Source: Magnetofaba australis IT-1
Lineage (GTDB): Bacteria; Pseudomonadota; Magnetococcia; Magnetococcales; Magnetococcaceae
Direction: 5' to 3'
Assembly (NCBI RefSeq): GCF_002109495.1
Contig: NZ_LVJN01000020.1
Location: 1-64,000, forward strand
DNA length: 64,000 bases
In this document: one piece after another, positions 26,539 through 35,112 of the stretch
How positions within the stretch are numbered: position 1 is the first letter of the stretch
Layout: each line of letters starts with the position of its first letter
Position numbers and translations under genes: made by a program
Notes under the pieces: model-generated
What the model was told of the DNA's origin: nothing
Seen by the model: only the letters and a program-made list of their open reading frames with translations
Database searches by the model: none

Positions 26539-28155
26539 ATGAGCTGGCCCACCGCCGATCAAATTCAACGTTGGCGGAGCTTGTCGTGGATGGTGATGGC
26601 GGCGACTCCCATTATTGTTCTTGTTGTCCTTTGGTTAGTTCTTTTCAAGTTCACGGGCGCGGCCACCACAGCGGCGTCAGTGGCGCTGTTGCTGCTGCTG
26701 GCGGTGATGGTGATTGGCGTCAACTGGTTCTTCCACCACCGCATCGTGCCGCTGATCCGCATGGTGGAGAGCATCCTGGGCGTGGTGCGGCGGGGGCGTG
26801 AAGGCGACTTCACCGGCCGCGTGCAGTGTGACCACTGCGAAGGCGGTTTGGCGGAGATCGCCGCCAATCTCAACCGCCTGATGGACCACCTGCGCGAGAA
26901 TCTGGGCAAGATCAGCGACGATGTGGCCAAACTGATCCACTACAACGTGGATGACCACACCAACCAGCTCTCCTCGGTCACCGAGGTGGTGGAGGCGCTG
27001 GTGGAGGTGTCGCAGTTCAAGCAGCAGATCGAAGAGGATCTGACCAAACGCGAGGTCTATCAACGCATCTCCCAGGTGCTGGAGACGCGCTTTGGTCTGC
27101 AGCGCTTCTCCATCTATGAAGTCTCCGCCAGTCAGAACCGCATGCATCCCATGGTGCTCGATGGCGCCGCCGCCGAAACCGGCTGCCGCTGGTGCCGCCA
27201 CGAGGTGCAGTACCAGGCCGAGCTGTGCCGCGCGCAACGCACCGGGCATATGGTGGATGGCGTCACCGCGCCCGCTATCTGCAATCAGTTCGTCAACGCT
27301 CAGGGGGAGCGCTCGGATCTGCGCTATATGTGCATTCCCGTCATCCACTCCGGTTCGGTGGGCAACGTGGTGCAGCTGGTGGTGGAGCACGATCACGGCA
27401 TCATGTTCCAACTGCTGCGCCCCTTCATTGAGGTCTATCTGCGCGAATCGGCATCGGTGATCGAGTCCAAGCGCCTGATGGAAAAACTGCGCGAATCGGC
27501 CTTGCGCGACGCCCTGACCGGTTTGCACAATCGTCGCTTCCTGGAGGAGTTCGCCCCCACCGCAGTGGCCGCCTCCGAGCGCAAAGGGCAGACCCTGGCG
27601 GTGTTGATGATGGATCTGGACCACTTCAAAATGGTCAACGACACATACGGCCACCAGGCGGGCGATACAGTGCTCAAATCCCTGTCGCAAACTCTGCAGA
27701 CCCAGGTGCGCGCCGCCGATTTGGTGGTGCGGTATGGCGGCGAGGAGTTCCTGGTGGTGCTGCAGTGCGAAACGCCAGGCCAAGGCGCCAAGATCGCCGA
27801 GAAGGTGCGCGCGGCGGTGGAGGATCTGACCATCCCCATCTCCGGCGGCGTGCTCAAAAAGACCATCTCCATCGGTTGGGCGGAGTTCCCCAACGACGCC
27901 CCGGACTTCTGGGAGGCGGTGCAGTGCGCCGATGCCGCGTTGTATCGCGCCAAGGAGTCGGGCCGCAACCGCGTGGTGCACTGTTCGCAAGGGGAAGAGG
28001 GCGAGGAGAGTGAAGCCGCCCCCGCCAGCGGCGCCAAACCCGCCGTCAGCGCCAAGGAGAGTGGCGGCGGCAGCTACTGCGCCACCGGCTCCAATGACGA
28101 TGCCGAGACGGTGAAAACCAAGGTCGAAGCGCTCTCCAAAGCGTCCACTCACTGA
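26539..28155 (+). CDS. Membrane-bound diguanylate cyclase (GGDEF)
   Basis: In the 538-residue protein, two membrane helices (about 18-40 and 45-65) are followed by a HAMP-like linker and a cytoplasmic sensory region. This region contains cysteines and histidines (QCDHCEGG, GCRWCRHEV, IC) that could bind metal or respond to redox state. The C-terminal GGDEF domain has DALTGLHNRRFLEEF, MMDLDHFKMVND and the active-site loop RYGGEEF. It makes c-di-GMP. No RxxD inhibitory site is evident before GGEEF. The tail (about 490-538) is low complexity. ATG 26539 lacks a clear ribosome binding site. Confidence 0.9.
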   Translation: MSWPTADQIQRWRSLSWMVMAATPIIVLVVLWLVLFKFTGAATTAASVALLLLLAVMVIGVNWFFHHRIVPLIRMVESILGVVRRGREGDFTGRVQCDHCEGGLAEIAANLNRLMDHLRENLGKISDDVAKLIHYNVDDHTNQLSSVTEVVEALVEVSQFKQQIEEDLTKREVYQRISQVLETRFGLQRFSIYEVSASQNRMHPMVLDGAAAETGCRWCRHEVQYQAELCRAQRTGHMVDGVTAPAICNQFVNAQGERSDLRYMCIPVIHSGSVGNVVQLVVEHDHGIMFQLLRPFIEVYLRESASVIESKRLMEKLRESALRDALTGLHNRRFLEEFAPTAVAASERKGQTLAVLMMDLDHFKMVNDTYGHQAGDTVLKSLSQTLQTQVRAADLVVRYGGEEFLVVLQCETPGQGAKIAEKVRAAVEDLTIPISGGVLKKTISIGWAEFPNDAPDFWEAVQCADAALYRAKESGRNRVVHCSQGEEGEESEAAPASGAKPAVSAKESGGGSYCATGSNDDAETVKTKVEALSKASTH

Positions 28156-28307
28156 GCCACTCCAGTGCGCGCGGCTGTGCGGCGATCCTTGCCCCGGCCT
28201 GGTGAAACCGGCAACATGCCCGGCGGGGGAGGGAAATCAGCGCGTTGGATTCAGCGCACCAAGCGCCAACGCACATCGCCGATGCAAGCAAGATGGAGAG
28301 TGAACAG

Positions 28308-28877
28308 ATGAAGAGATTGGGCGTTATGACCTTGGGCGCGGCCCTGTTGCTGGCGTCGCCTGCGTTTGCCGCGGAAGACACCGAAGCGCTGGCGGCGGAA
28401 GCGCGCGGCGCCGTCAAAGCCTTCTTTGGCAATCTCAAAGGCACTTTGGTCAAGGGACTGAAATCCGGCGGTCCCGCTGTGGGCGTGCAGGTGTGCAGCG
28501 CGGCGGCCAAAGGCATCGCCCGCAACGCCTCGCGTCAATATGGCGGCGAAGTGGGCCGCACCAGCCTGAAGGTGCGCAACCCTGAAAACGCCCCCGACGC
28601 CTGGGAGCATCTGGTGCTGCAGAGCTTTGATGCGCGTCTGGCCAAGGGCGAGGATCCCAAAAAGATGGAGCATTATGAGATCCTCAACGACGGCAAGACC
28701 TTCCGCTACATGAAGGCGATCCCCACCGCTGAGAAGCCCTGCCTGATGTGCCATGGCGAAAAGATCAGCCCCGAAGTGCAGAAGATTTTGGCTGAGAAGT
28801 ACCCCGACGATAAAGCCGTGGGTTACAAGGCGGGCCAGATTCGCGGCGCCTTCACCCTACAGAAAGCGTTGCAGTAA
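28308..28877 (+). CDS. Periplasmic DUF3365 haem protein
   Basis: ATG 28308 gives a signal peptide ending ASPAFA-A; a GGAG-type site lies just upstream. The mature protein (about 170 residues) matches DUF3365 (Tll0287-like): EARGAVKAFFGNLKGTL, VGVQVCSAAAKGIA, KVRNPENAPDAWE, and one c-type haem motif, CLMCHG. Such domains occur alone or as sensors of kinases and cyclases and may detect redox state or gases. It is downstream of the GGDEF gene in the same direction, so a functional link is possible. Confidence 0.88.
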   Translation: MKRLGVMTLGAALLLASPAFAAEDTEALAAEARGAVKAFFGNLKGTLVKGLKSGGPAVGVQVCSAAAKGIARNASRQYGGEVGRTSLKVRNPENAPDAWEHLVLQSFDARLAKGEDPKKMEHYEILNDGKTFRYMKAIPTAEKPCLMCHGEKISPEVQKILAEKYPDDKAVGYKAGQIRGAFTLQKALQ

Positions 28878-28900
28878 ACGCCTGTGACATGCTGTTCCAA

Positions 28901-28930
28901 AGAGAGCGCCCGATGCGGCGCTCTCTTTTT
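28901..28930 (+). terminator. Rho-independent terminator
   Basis: Stem AGAGAGCGCC/GGCGCTCTCT (28901-28910 with 28917-28926) is followed by a T-run through 28930. Confidence 0.9.
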
Positions 28931-28984
28931 ATCTTTTCATAAAACATAAGATTTTTTCGAGAGTTTAACGCGAGGCTCATATCC

Positions 28985-30685
28985 ATGCAGCTCAATCCGA
29001 TGCACTTGCTCACTGGTGTGGCGCTGCTGCTTTGGCTCGGCGCGTCCACGCCCGCAGCAGCAGTGACTTCCGGTGAATATCAGCGTGTGGCGGCGTTGGA
29101 GCAACAGCGCAAAAAGGTGGGGAGAGAGCTGCGCGCGGCTCTGTCTGGCGGCCTGTATCTCTCCTTCAACCGCTTGCAGAGCAGTTGGCGCTCCTATCGT
29201 CGCGCGCGCTGCTACTTTGAAGCTCGACTGGCGCAACTGGAGGGATCCCGTCACGGGCCGCCGCTCATGGTGCGCAACGCCCGCAACGCATCAGGCAAAC
29301 TCCAGCAAGACCCAGCTTGCCTGGTCGATCTTCTGGAACAGGAGGGGCGCTTGTGGTTGCGCTACCGGGAGCATGCCGACCGCGCCGTCAATCAGAGTGA
29401 GAAAGAGTTGACGCAAGCCAAAATAGATCGCCAAACGAGTAAGTTGTTGAGTCAGGAGATTCGGCAAACGTTGGATGATCGGGGCGACAAGGCGCTGGGC
29501 AGAATCTATCGCGCCACCTACACGTCATGGCTCAATGTGATGGCGATGCAGTGTGTGTTTGAGGCGATGCTGCCGGTTGTGCGGGAGGATGAGCTGGAAG
29601 CCGCCATGAGTCCCATGATGGACACGCGCTGTTTGCAAAACCATATGCAGCAGATGGTTGTGACGCTCAAATCCTACCAAACCCGCATCGGCGCGCTGCC
29701 GGAAAAGGCGGCGGAGTCGAGCGCGCCAACGCCACCGCCTGCGCAAGCGTCGCCGCCGCCATCAAAGCCTGCGTCCAACATCTGTGTGATGAGTGGATTA
29801 CCAGATGAATTTCAATTGGTTGCAGCGGGAGTATACAGCGGCGGTCAACCCGCATCCAAGCAGCTGGAAAAGGGTGGGCCTGTCACCAGGCAGGTGGTGG
29901 TCAAAGCGCACCTGCCGGACAAACCGGTGGTGCTGGCGCTCACCGCGTATGATCCAGTGATCTGGCGGATTCACCGCTCACCGCAAACCACCATCGCAGG
30001 CGTGATCGTCAGCGGCTACTCCGCCCAGAGTGTGGAGGGAGTGGCGCGTGATGTCCCGGTGCGCAATGTGAACGGCCCGTTGAACGAGCGGAGCGACTGC
30101 CGCCGCTTCTACGCCTATCGCACCGATCAGGCGGAGAGTTTGAACGCGCGGCTCAAAACGCTGACTGGACGTTCAATGGACCATTTCGAACCGGGTGGGG
30201 GTTCGGTGCGGAGCATCGCGCTTGGTCAGGCGGAGCAGGTGCCGGAGAGCGACTGGATCGTCGGCGGCACAGGGGAGATGCCAAAGTCCGGCGCCAACCA
30301 AGCCGAGTTGCCTGCGGGCATGGCGGGTTTCGAAGCGCTGGCGGCGCGCGGCGATCTGCGTCTGGCGACCCAGGCGGAGATCGATGCGTGGGTGAACAAG
30401 GCGCAACAGAAGCGTCCTGGGGTGAAAATCACCCATCGCATGCGCGTGGGCAACGCCTACATGGTGCTTAAGCAGACCACTCTGCCCAATAACCAACGCA
30501 GCCCGAGCCTCATCAGTGGTCAGAGCGGCAGCGGCATTCCCACTCTGCTTTTGCCATCAGGCGCGCCCAGCCCCAACAATCGCGACGGAATCATCATGCT
30601 CTATCGCATGGAGCAGGGGGACTGTGTGGGGTTGTTGGATAGAGCGTGCGTTCAGCGTAGGTCGGCCAAAATCGTGATCAAATAG
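28985..30685 (+). CDS. Secreted two-part hypothetical protein, 566 aa
   Basis: A signal peptide (to about residue 26) precedes a basic, helical N-terminal half (about 30-235). That half has four cysteines (ARCYFEARL, DPACLVDLL, MQCVFEAML, TRCLQNHM) and the pattern SWRSYRRARCYFEARL, which resembles lysozyme-inhibitor LprI-type domains. A Pro/Ala linker (235-260) leads to a beta-rich C-terminal half (LTAYDPVIWRIHRSP, GVIVSGYSAQSVEGV) of unknown function. The product is probably periplasmic or surface-exposed. Confidence 0.7.
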   Translation: MQLNPMHLLTGVALLLWLGASTPAAAVTSGEYQRVAALEQQRKKVGRELRAALSGGLYLSFNRLQSSWRSYRRARCYFEARLAQLEGSRHGPPLMVRNARNASGKLQQDPACLVDLLEQEGRLWLRYREHADRAVNQSEKELTQAKIDRQTSKLLSQEIRQTLDDRGDKALGRIYRATYTSWLNVMAMQCVFEAMLPVVREDELEAAMSPMMDTRCLQNHMQQMVVTLKSYQTRIGALPEKAAESSAPTPPPAQASPPPSKPASNICVMSGLPDEFQLVAAGVYSGGQPASKQLEKGGPVTRQVVVKAHLPDKPVVLALTAYDPVIWRIHRSPQTTIAGVIVSGYSAQSVEGVARDVPVRNVNGPLNERSDCRRFYAYRTDQAESLNARLKTLTGRSMDHFEPGGGSVRSIALGQAEQVPESDWIVGGTGEMPKSGANQAELPAGMAGFEALAARGDLRLATQAEIDAWVNKAQQKRPGVKITHRMRVGNAYMVLKQTTLPNNQRSPSLISGQSGSGIPTLLLPSGAPSPNNRDGIIMLYRMEQGDCVGLLDRACVQRRSAKIVIK

Positions 30686-30726
30686 GCAAGCAGGCCAAGG
30701 CGTAGGCTTGTGTGGTGTGGTTAGAT

Positions 30727-31287
30727 TCAGTGGCGTCGCAGCCGCTCGATGAGCAGAAACGCCAGCACGCCGTTGAACAGGCCGGTGATCCAGGCGCTGA
30801 ACAGAAACCCCGGCAGCGCCAGATAGAGGCCGTCGTGGCGCACCAGCAGCAGGTTGGCGATCACCACCTGGGCGCCCATGTGCGCCAGCGCCATGAGGAT
30901 GGAGACCCCCACCGGCCCCAGTTGTCGTGATGGCGAGCCGCAGCCGGGCAATCTGTGCGCCGCCATGGCCAGCCCCATGGCCGCCACCGCCGCCAGCGCC
31001 CCGCCCAGACTCAGAAAGAAGGTGGGGGAGAGGAACGTCCCCAGCACAAACGCGCCGACGAATACGCGGATCAGCGCCACCGTCACCGCCAGTCGCCAGC
31101 CCAGGTGAAACAGCGTCGCCACCACAAACAGATTGGCCACCCCCGGCTTGAACCACGGACCCAGCCCCGGCAAGGCGCTTTCGGCCACATGGGCGGCGAT
31201 GGCGGCGGCGGTGAGCCACGCCGCCAACAGGTCGCGGCGCAGAGGATGGAGCGGCTCGGAGTCGACGTGGGCGAGGGGGCGCGTCAT
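30727..31287 (-). CDS. Gx transporter family membrane protein (Hpre_diP_synt_I)
   Basis: The 186-residue protein has five to six membrane helices. The family pattern is clear: ESALPGLGPWFKPGVANLFVV, RVFVGAFVLGTFLSPTFFLSLGGAL and AQVVIANLLLV. The family was once annotated as heptaprenyl-diphosphate synthase component I, but it is a membrane carrier-like protein often found beside ApbE and NusG-II genes. It overlaps the upstream NusG-II gene by 4 bases (ATGA). Confidence 0.88.
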   Translation of the reverse strand: MTRPLAHVDSEPLHPLRRDLLAAWLTAAAIAAHVAESALPGLGPWFKPGVANLFVVATLFHLGWRLAVTVALIRVFVGAFVLGTFLSPTFFLSLGGALAAVAAMGLAMAAHRLPGCGSPSRQLGPVGVSILMALAHMGAQVVIANLLLVRHDGLYLALPGFLFSAWITGLFNGVLAFLLIERLRRH

Positions 31288-31700
31288 TGGGCGATGGCGT
31301 CAAAGGCGTTGGGGTCGTCGGCGCCGCGCGTGGCGGCATTGCCGGTGATCTTCACCAGCACCCCGCACGGCACGCACACCGCCACCCGCCCGCTGGAGCC
31401 GATCCAGCCGGTGCGGGTTCCGATCATGCGCGCGCTGCGATGCTCCAGCAGACGCGCCTGTCCGCCATGGGTCTCGATGCGCACCGGACCCAGGCGTCCC
31501 GCCACCTCCAGCGCGGCGTCGCGATCCAGCGGCAGCGTGGCCACCAGGTGATTGTCCCGATACACCGCCGCCTCCGCCCCCGGCGCGCCCCATAGCAGGT
31601 GCGCCGAGACGCCGATCCCCGCCAGGGTCGCCAATGCGACTAAGCGATCCGCGCCGTTACTGGCGCGCCGCAGCAGGGAGAGGGGGGCGGTTAGGGTCAT
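31284..31700 (-). CDS. NusG domain II-containing membrane-anchored protein
   Basis: The 138-residue protein has an N-terminal hydrophobic anchor (about 21-36) and a small extracytoplasmic domain of NusG-II type: VYRDNHLVATLPLD, VRIETHGGQARLLEHRSA, WIGSSGRVAVCVPCGVLVKI. The two cysteines (CVPC) are typical. GAGGA nine bases upstream supports ATG 31700. These proteins co-occur with Gx transporters and ApbE, suggesting a role in extracytoplasmic flavin-based electron transfer; the exact role is unknown. Confidence 0.85.
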   Translation of the reverse strand: MTLTAPLSLLRRASNGADRLVALATLAGIGVSAHLLWGAPGAEAAVYRDNHLVATLPLDRDAALEVAGRLGPVRIETHGGQARLLEHRSARMIGTRTGWIGSSGRVAVCVPCGVLVKITGNAATRGADDPNAFDAIAQ

Positions 31701-31742
31701 GCGGCTTTATCCTCATGGGAATATAACGATAGGGAGATGAAA

Positions 31743-32142
31743 GATATTGGGGCTTTGCCCCAAACCCCAGTCGGGCGCCGCCCGACACCCGCCAGGGCGC
31801 TGCCCTGGACCCGCGAGGGCTCTGCCCTCGACCCGCCAGGCCAATCAGGACAAATCCAATTTCCCTGGACCCTCGTTAGTTGGCGCTGTGCTTTCATGAA
31901 AGTCCGAGTAGGATCACCGAAGTTAAGCGCAGACTGGTCGTTTCTATTATATAGCCACACGAAACCAAAACTGCACAAAACGGCCAATGTTTGCGTGACA
32001 CAGCTTGAGCTTGCTCTGACTATTGGCCGCCGACCAGTCGGCGGCGGGGTCTGGGGGCGGCGCCCCCAGCGGGGTTTGGGGCGGCGCCCCACGGTTTGGC
32101 TTTTGGGAGCTCGAGGGCAAAGCCCTCGATATCTTCCATCGC
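31743..32142 (-). repeat. R1 element (A-D) plus E module, minus orientation
   Basis: Read on the minus strand, 32142-31960 carries modules A to D (GAGGGCTTTGCCCTC, GGGGCGCCGCCCC, CTGGGGGCGCCGCCCCCAG, CCGCCGACTGGTCGGCGG family, tail CACGCAAACATTGGCCG). 31876-31743 carries E hairpins. In this E module the first hairpin is broken: CCAGGG and GCCTGG no longer match fully. It lies between apbE and the NusG-II gene, so it probably sits inside one transcript. Confidence 0.9.
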
Positions 32143-32189
32143 CAAAACCGCCAATGGCTATTTTTGAATTCGACTGAGTATATAAGCCA

Positions 32190-33236
32190 CTATATAAGCC
32201 ACTCGCCCTGGAAGTCGGGACTCTTATATCTTTCCCCATCGGCGCGATACCACATCGCCGCCGCGCCGGGGAATTTCTCCAACAACGCCTGACCCGCCGC
32301 GTGGGACAGATTCATCAACGCCGTGGAGAGCGCATCAGCCAACTCCGCATTGGCCGCCTGCACCGAGATCGACGCCCACCCCTGCGCCGCCGGTGCGCCG
32401 CTGTGGGGGTCCAACACGTGGTGATAACGCCGCCCTTCGTAGTCGAAAAAGCGTTCATAGTCGCCCGAGGTGACCATAGAGAGCGGCGTGGTGGTCTCCA
32501 CCGCCGCAACCACCGTCTCGGGGTTGGGCGGGACCTGGGGATGAACTTGCTGCGGGCGCGGATGACGCACGCCGATGCGCCACGGCGCGCCGCCCTTATT
32601 GCCCACCGCGCGAATATCGCCGCCGGCGTTGATCAAAGCGTTGCTCACGCCCAGATCCAGCAACTTGTGCATGGCGCGATCGATGGCGTAGCCCTTGGCG
32701 ATGGCGCCCAGATCGAGACCGAACGCCGCATTCTCCAGGCGGATCTCAGTGTCGCCCGCGTCGGTTTTGCGCAGTTGAATGGCCGCTTGCAGATGGCCGT
32801 CCGCCAGCGTCCGCCACTGCGCAATGGCCTCCATGGGCGGCGGCTGGGAGGGCGGCGGCTCCTGGGAGAAGCCCCACAGCACCACCAAGGGGCGCAGGCC
32901 CATGTGAAACGCCGCATCGCTGGCCTGCTGCACGGCCATGCCGCGCTCCAGCAACGCCCCCAACTCGCCATCCAGCGGATGCCACGCGCCGCGCGGAGCG
33001 GCGTTGAGCCGTCCGCTGGCGCTGTCATCGCGATGGCTGCTCATGAGCGTCTCGATGCGCCCCATCTCGCGGAACGCCGCGCCCGCCGCCGCCGCATGCT
33101 CGCTCTGATTGAGGCCAAAGGTGGAGATGCTCACTAACGTGCCCATGCGCAACTGCGTGCTCTGATGGGTCTGCGGCGGCGGTCCGGCGCAGCCCGTGAG
33201 CCAGAACAGCGCCAGAATGAGCAGCCCGCGCCTCAC
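32190..33236 (-). CDS. apbE: FAD:protein FMN transferase, lipoprotein
   Basis: In the 348-residue ApbE/Ftp protein, the signal peptide and lipobox LTGCAG (residues about 12-17) predict an outer- or inner-membrane lipoprotein facing the periplasm. Family motifs are the early RMGTLVSIS, LDLGAIAKGYAID, ALINAGGDIRAVG and the late SVTS-like MVTSGDYERFF, then HHVLDPHSGAP. It attaches FMN to threonine in partner proteins. GTG 33236 overlaps the rsmE stop (GTGA) and has GGGGAG upstream, so I prefer it to GTG 33251. No flavinylation target is in the window. Confidence 0.92.
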   Translation of the reverse strand: MRRGLLILALFWLTGCAGPPPQTHQSTQLRMGTLVSISTFGLNQSEHAAAAGAAFREMGRIETLMSSHRDDSASGRLNAAPRGAWHPLDGELGALLERGMAVQQASDAAFHMGLRPLVVLWGFSQEPPPSQPPPMEAIAQWRTLADGHLQAAIQLRKTDAGDTEIRLENAAFGLDLGAIAKGYAIDRAMHKLLDLGVSNALINAGGDIRAVGNKGGAPWRIGVRHPRPQQVHPQVPPNPETVVAAVETTTPLSMVTSGDYERFFDYEGRRYHHVLDPHSGAPAAQGWASISVQAANAELADALSTALMNLSHAAGQALLEKFPGAAAMWYRADGERYKSPDFQGEWLI

Positions 33237-34000
33237 AGCAGATCTCCCCACACCCCCAGCGCCAGGGTCACGGCGCTGATGGCGGCGGTCTCGGCGCGCA
33301 GAATGCGCGGCCCCAGTCGCACAGGCTGCGCCTGCAACTCCTGCTGGGCGCGCGCCACCTCATGGGCGGGAAAGCCCCCCTCGGGACCGATGATCAGCGT
33401 CACCGACTGCGGCGCTGTCTCCAGCGTGCGCGCCAACTCGCCCAGGGTGGGGGCGGCGCCGTCGGCGCTCTCCTCCCACGGGATCAGCCGCAGGCCGTCA
33501 TCCAGCAGCGCGGCCAGCCCCTTCCAGTCGCTGGGTTCGGTGATCTCCATCAGCCGCCCGCGTCCGCACTGCTCCATGGCCTCCGTGGCGATGCGGCGCC
33601 AGCGCTCCAGTTGATTGCCCACCCGTTTGGCGTCGGGGCGTTTGATCACCCGTTCGCTGATGAGGGGAATTACCCGCGCCGCGCCCAACTCGGCGGCTTT
33701 TTGAATCACCAGTTCAAAATTGCTCCCCTTGAGCAGCCCCTGCACCAGGGTCAACTCCAGCGGTGGCTCGGGGCGGGTGGAGACGCGCTCCATCAATCGC
33801 AATTCCACGCCGTCGCCGCTGCCCTTGTCGCCCAGGCTGTCAATCACGCCGAAGCGGGCGTTTTCGCGTCCATCCATCAGCAGCACCCGCGCGCCCACCC
33901 CCAGGCGCAGCACCCGGGTGAGGTAGCGGCTAGCGTCGCGATCCAGTTGCGCGCGCTCGGTCTGCATGTCGAGAGTGGGCAGATGCAGACGCGGCGTCAT
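33233..34000 (-). CDS. rsmE: 16S rRNA (uracil-1498-N3)-methyltransferase
   Basis: The 255-residue SPOUT-type RNA methyltransferase has HYLxxVLR-like RYLTRVLRLGVG, GSNFELVIQKAAELG, the knot motif LIIGPEGGFPAHEV and LGPRILRAETA. It methylates U1498 in the small-subunit rRNA. ATG 34000 gives the normal length; a longer frame to 34153 would translate the divergent ubiC promoter region. The gene is translationally coupled to apbE. Confidence 0.93.
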   Translation of the reverse strand: MTPRLHLPTLDMQTERAQLDRDASRYLTRVLRLGVGARVLLMDGRENARFGVIDSLGDKGSGDGVELRLMERVSTRPEPPLELTLVQGLLKGSNFELVIQKAAELGAARVIPLISERVIKRPDAKRVGNQLERWRRIATEAMEQCGRGRLMEITEPSDWKGLAALLDDGLRLIPWEESADGAAPTLGELARTLETAPQSVTLIIGPEGGFPAHEVARAQQELQAQPVRLGPRILRAETAAISAVTLALGVWGDLL

Positions 34001-34120
34001 GGCGTGAAATGTGGCTTGGGGTGGGGTTTGAGCATCGGCGCGCTTCCCGGCGAATGTTGTCTTGGCGGGGGTTTTGGGTATAGTGTGGGAACTTCCGTCC
34101 AATCGCAACCCCGACCGCCC

Positions 34121-34672
34121 ATGCCCGCGCCCGCCTTGCAGTTTGATCAGCATTGGGATGACCCGCAGACGCTGCTTGCCCAGCGTGGCGAAGGGCTGAA
34201 TGCGGATTGGCGCGCGTTGTTAGGCTGCGAAGGGTCGCTCACCGCCGCCTTGCAGGCGCATTATGGCGCGCCGGTGTTGGTGAGCCTGGTGGGGCAGGTG
34301 GTGATGGATGACGCCGCCGCCGAACCTGCGGGCGTGTGGGACGATGCGCTGCAACTGCCGTTTGGAGCGCGTCATCTGGCGCGGGATGCGTGGTTGAACT
34401 CGCCGGGTCATTTGCGCGTGTTCGCCCATTCGCAGATTCTGCTCGATGGATTGGACGCCGACACGCAAGCGCAGATTGAGCAGGGGGTCAAACCGTTGGG
34501 GGGGCTGTTTTTGGCCCAGCAGGCCAGCGTGCGGCGCACGGGTTTGGCGTTGGCGCTGGCCAGCGCGCCGCAGTTGGGGTTGGATCAGCCGGTGTGGTGC
34601 CGTCGCTCCATCTTTGTGGTCAATGAGATTCCCAGGGCGAGAATTCTGGAACTGTTCGCGCCACTTGAGTAG
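34121..34672 (+). CDS. ubiC: Chorismate lyase (4-hydroxybenzoate synthase)
   Basis: The 183-residue UbiC-type protein has the family run of substrate residues: LPFGARHLARDAWLNSPGHLRV (Arg-rich site), KPLGGLFL and the catalytic glutamate in VVNEIPRARILELFAPL. It removes pyruvate from chorismate to give 4-hydroxybenzoate, the first committed step to ubiquinone. ATG 34121 is chosen by family length; the longer frame is a shadow of rsmE. UbiA follows after an R1 repeat. Confidence 0.82.
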   Translation: MPAPALQFDQHWDDPQTLLAQRGEGLNADWRALLGCEGSLTAALQAHYGAPVLVSLVGQVVMDDAAAEPAGVWDDALQLPFGARHLARDAWLNSPGHLRVFAHSQILLDGLDADTQAQIEQGVKPLGGLFLAQQASVRRTGLALALASAPQLGLDQPVWCRRSIFVVNEIPRARILELFAPLE

Positions 34673-34733
34673 AACCTGATAAGTATAGAAAATCTGATCG
34701 AGAATCGGATCTGTTCGGTTTTGGATAATGAAA

Positions 34734-35058
34734 GATATCGAGGGCTCTGCCCTCGAGCTCCCAAGATCAACAGCCACACCGTGGGCTCCGCCCACACCCG
34801 CTGGGGGCGCAGCCCCCAGACCCCGCCGCCGACCAGTCGGCGGCCAATAGTCAGCGCGAGTTTCACCTGCGTTACGCAAACATTGGACGTTCTGTGCAGT
34901 TTTGGTTTGACTCACTATAGTTGGGCGATCAGGTCAGGAAACGCGCGGAGTAAAACTTACGAGGGTCCAGGGAAATCATTTCCCTGGCGGGTCAAGGGCG
35001 GAGCCCTTGTGGGTCCAGGGCAAAGCCCTGGCCGGGTCTGGGGCGGAGCCCCAGTCTC
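34734..35058 (+). repeat. R1 element (A-D) followed by E module
   Basis: 34734-34908 holds GAGGGCTCTGCCCTC, GTGGGCTCCGCCCAC, CTGGGGGCGCAGCCCCCAG and CCGCCGACCAGTCGGCGG, then the tail ACGCAAACATTGGACG and GTGCAGTTTTGGTTT-GACTCACTATA. 34971-35058 is an E module with four hairpins. A leader GAGAATCGGATCTG-TTCGG before it is shared with the 40.8-kb copy. The element fills the ubiC-ubiA gap. Confidence 0.92.
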
Positions 35059-35112
35059 TAAAATCTTCTAAAATTCCTCTCGCATTTGTTGCATGATCCT
35101 ACTCTAGAACCC

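Noticed and set aside
26677-28152. 491-codon minus-strand frame over the GGDEF gene
   Set aside because: It is antisense to a protein with an intact GGEEF active site, and its translation is His/Gln-rich filler.
31743-32142. Short translated frames inside the R1 repeats
   Set aside because: They recur in all R1 copies only because the DNA is repeated. They lack ribosome binding sites, and loops and stems change without regard to frame.
34734-35058. R1/E hairpin clusters as a CRISPR array
   Set aside because: The repeats are different palindromes in fixed order, with short conserved linkers and no unique spacers or cas genes.
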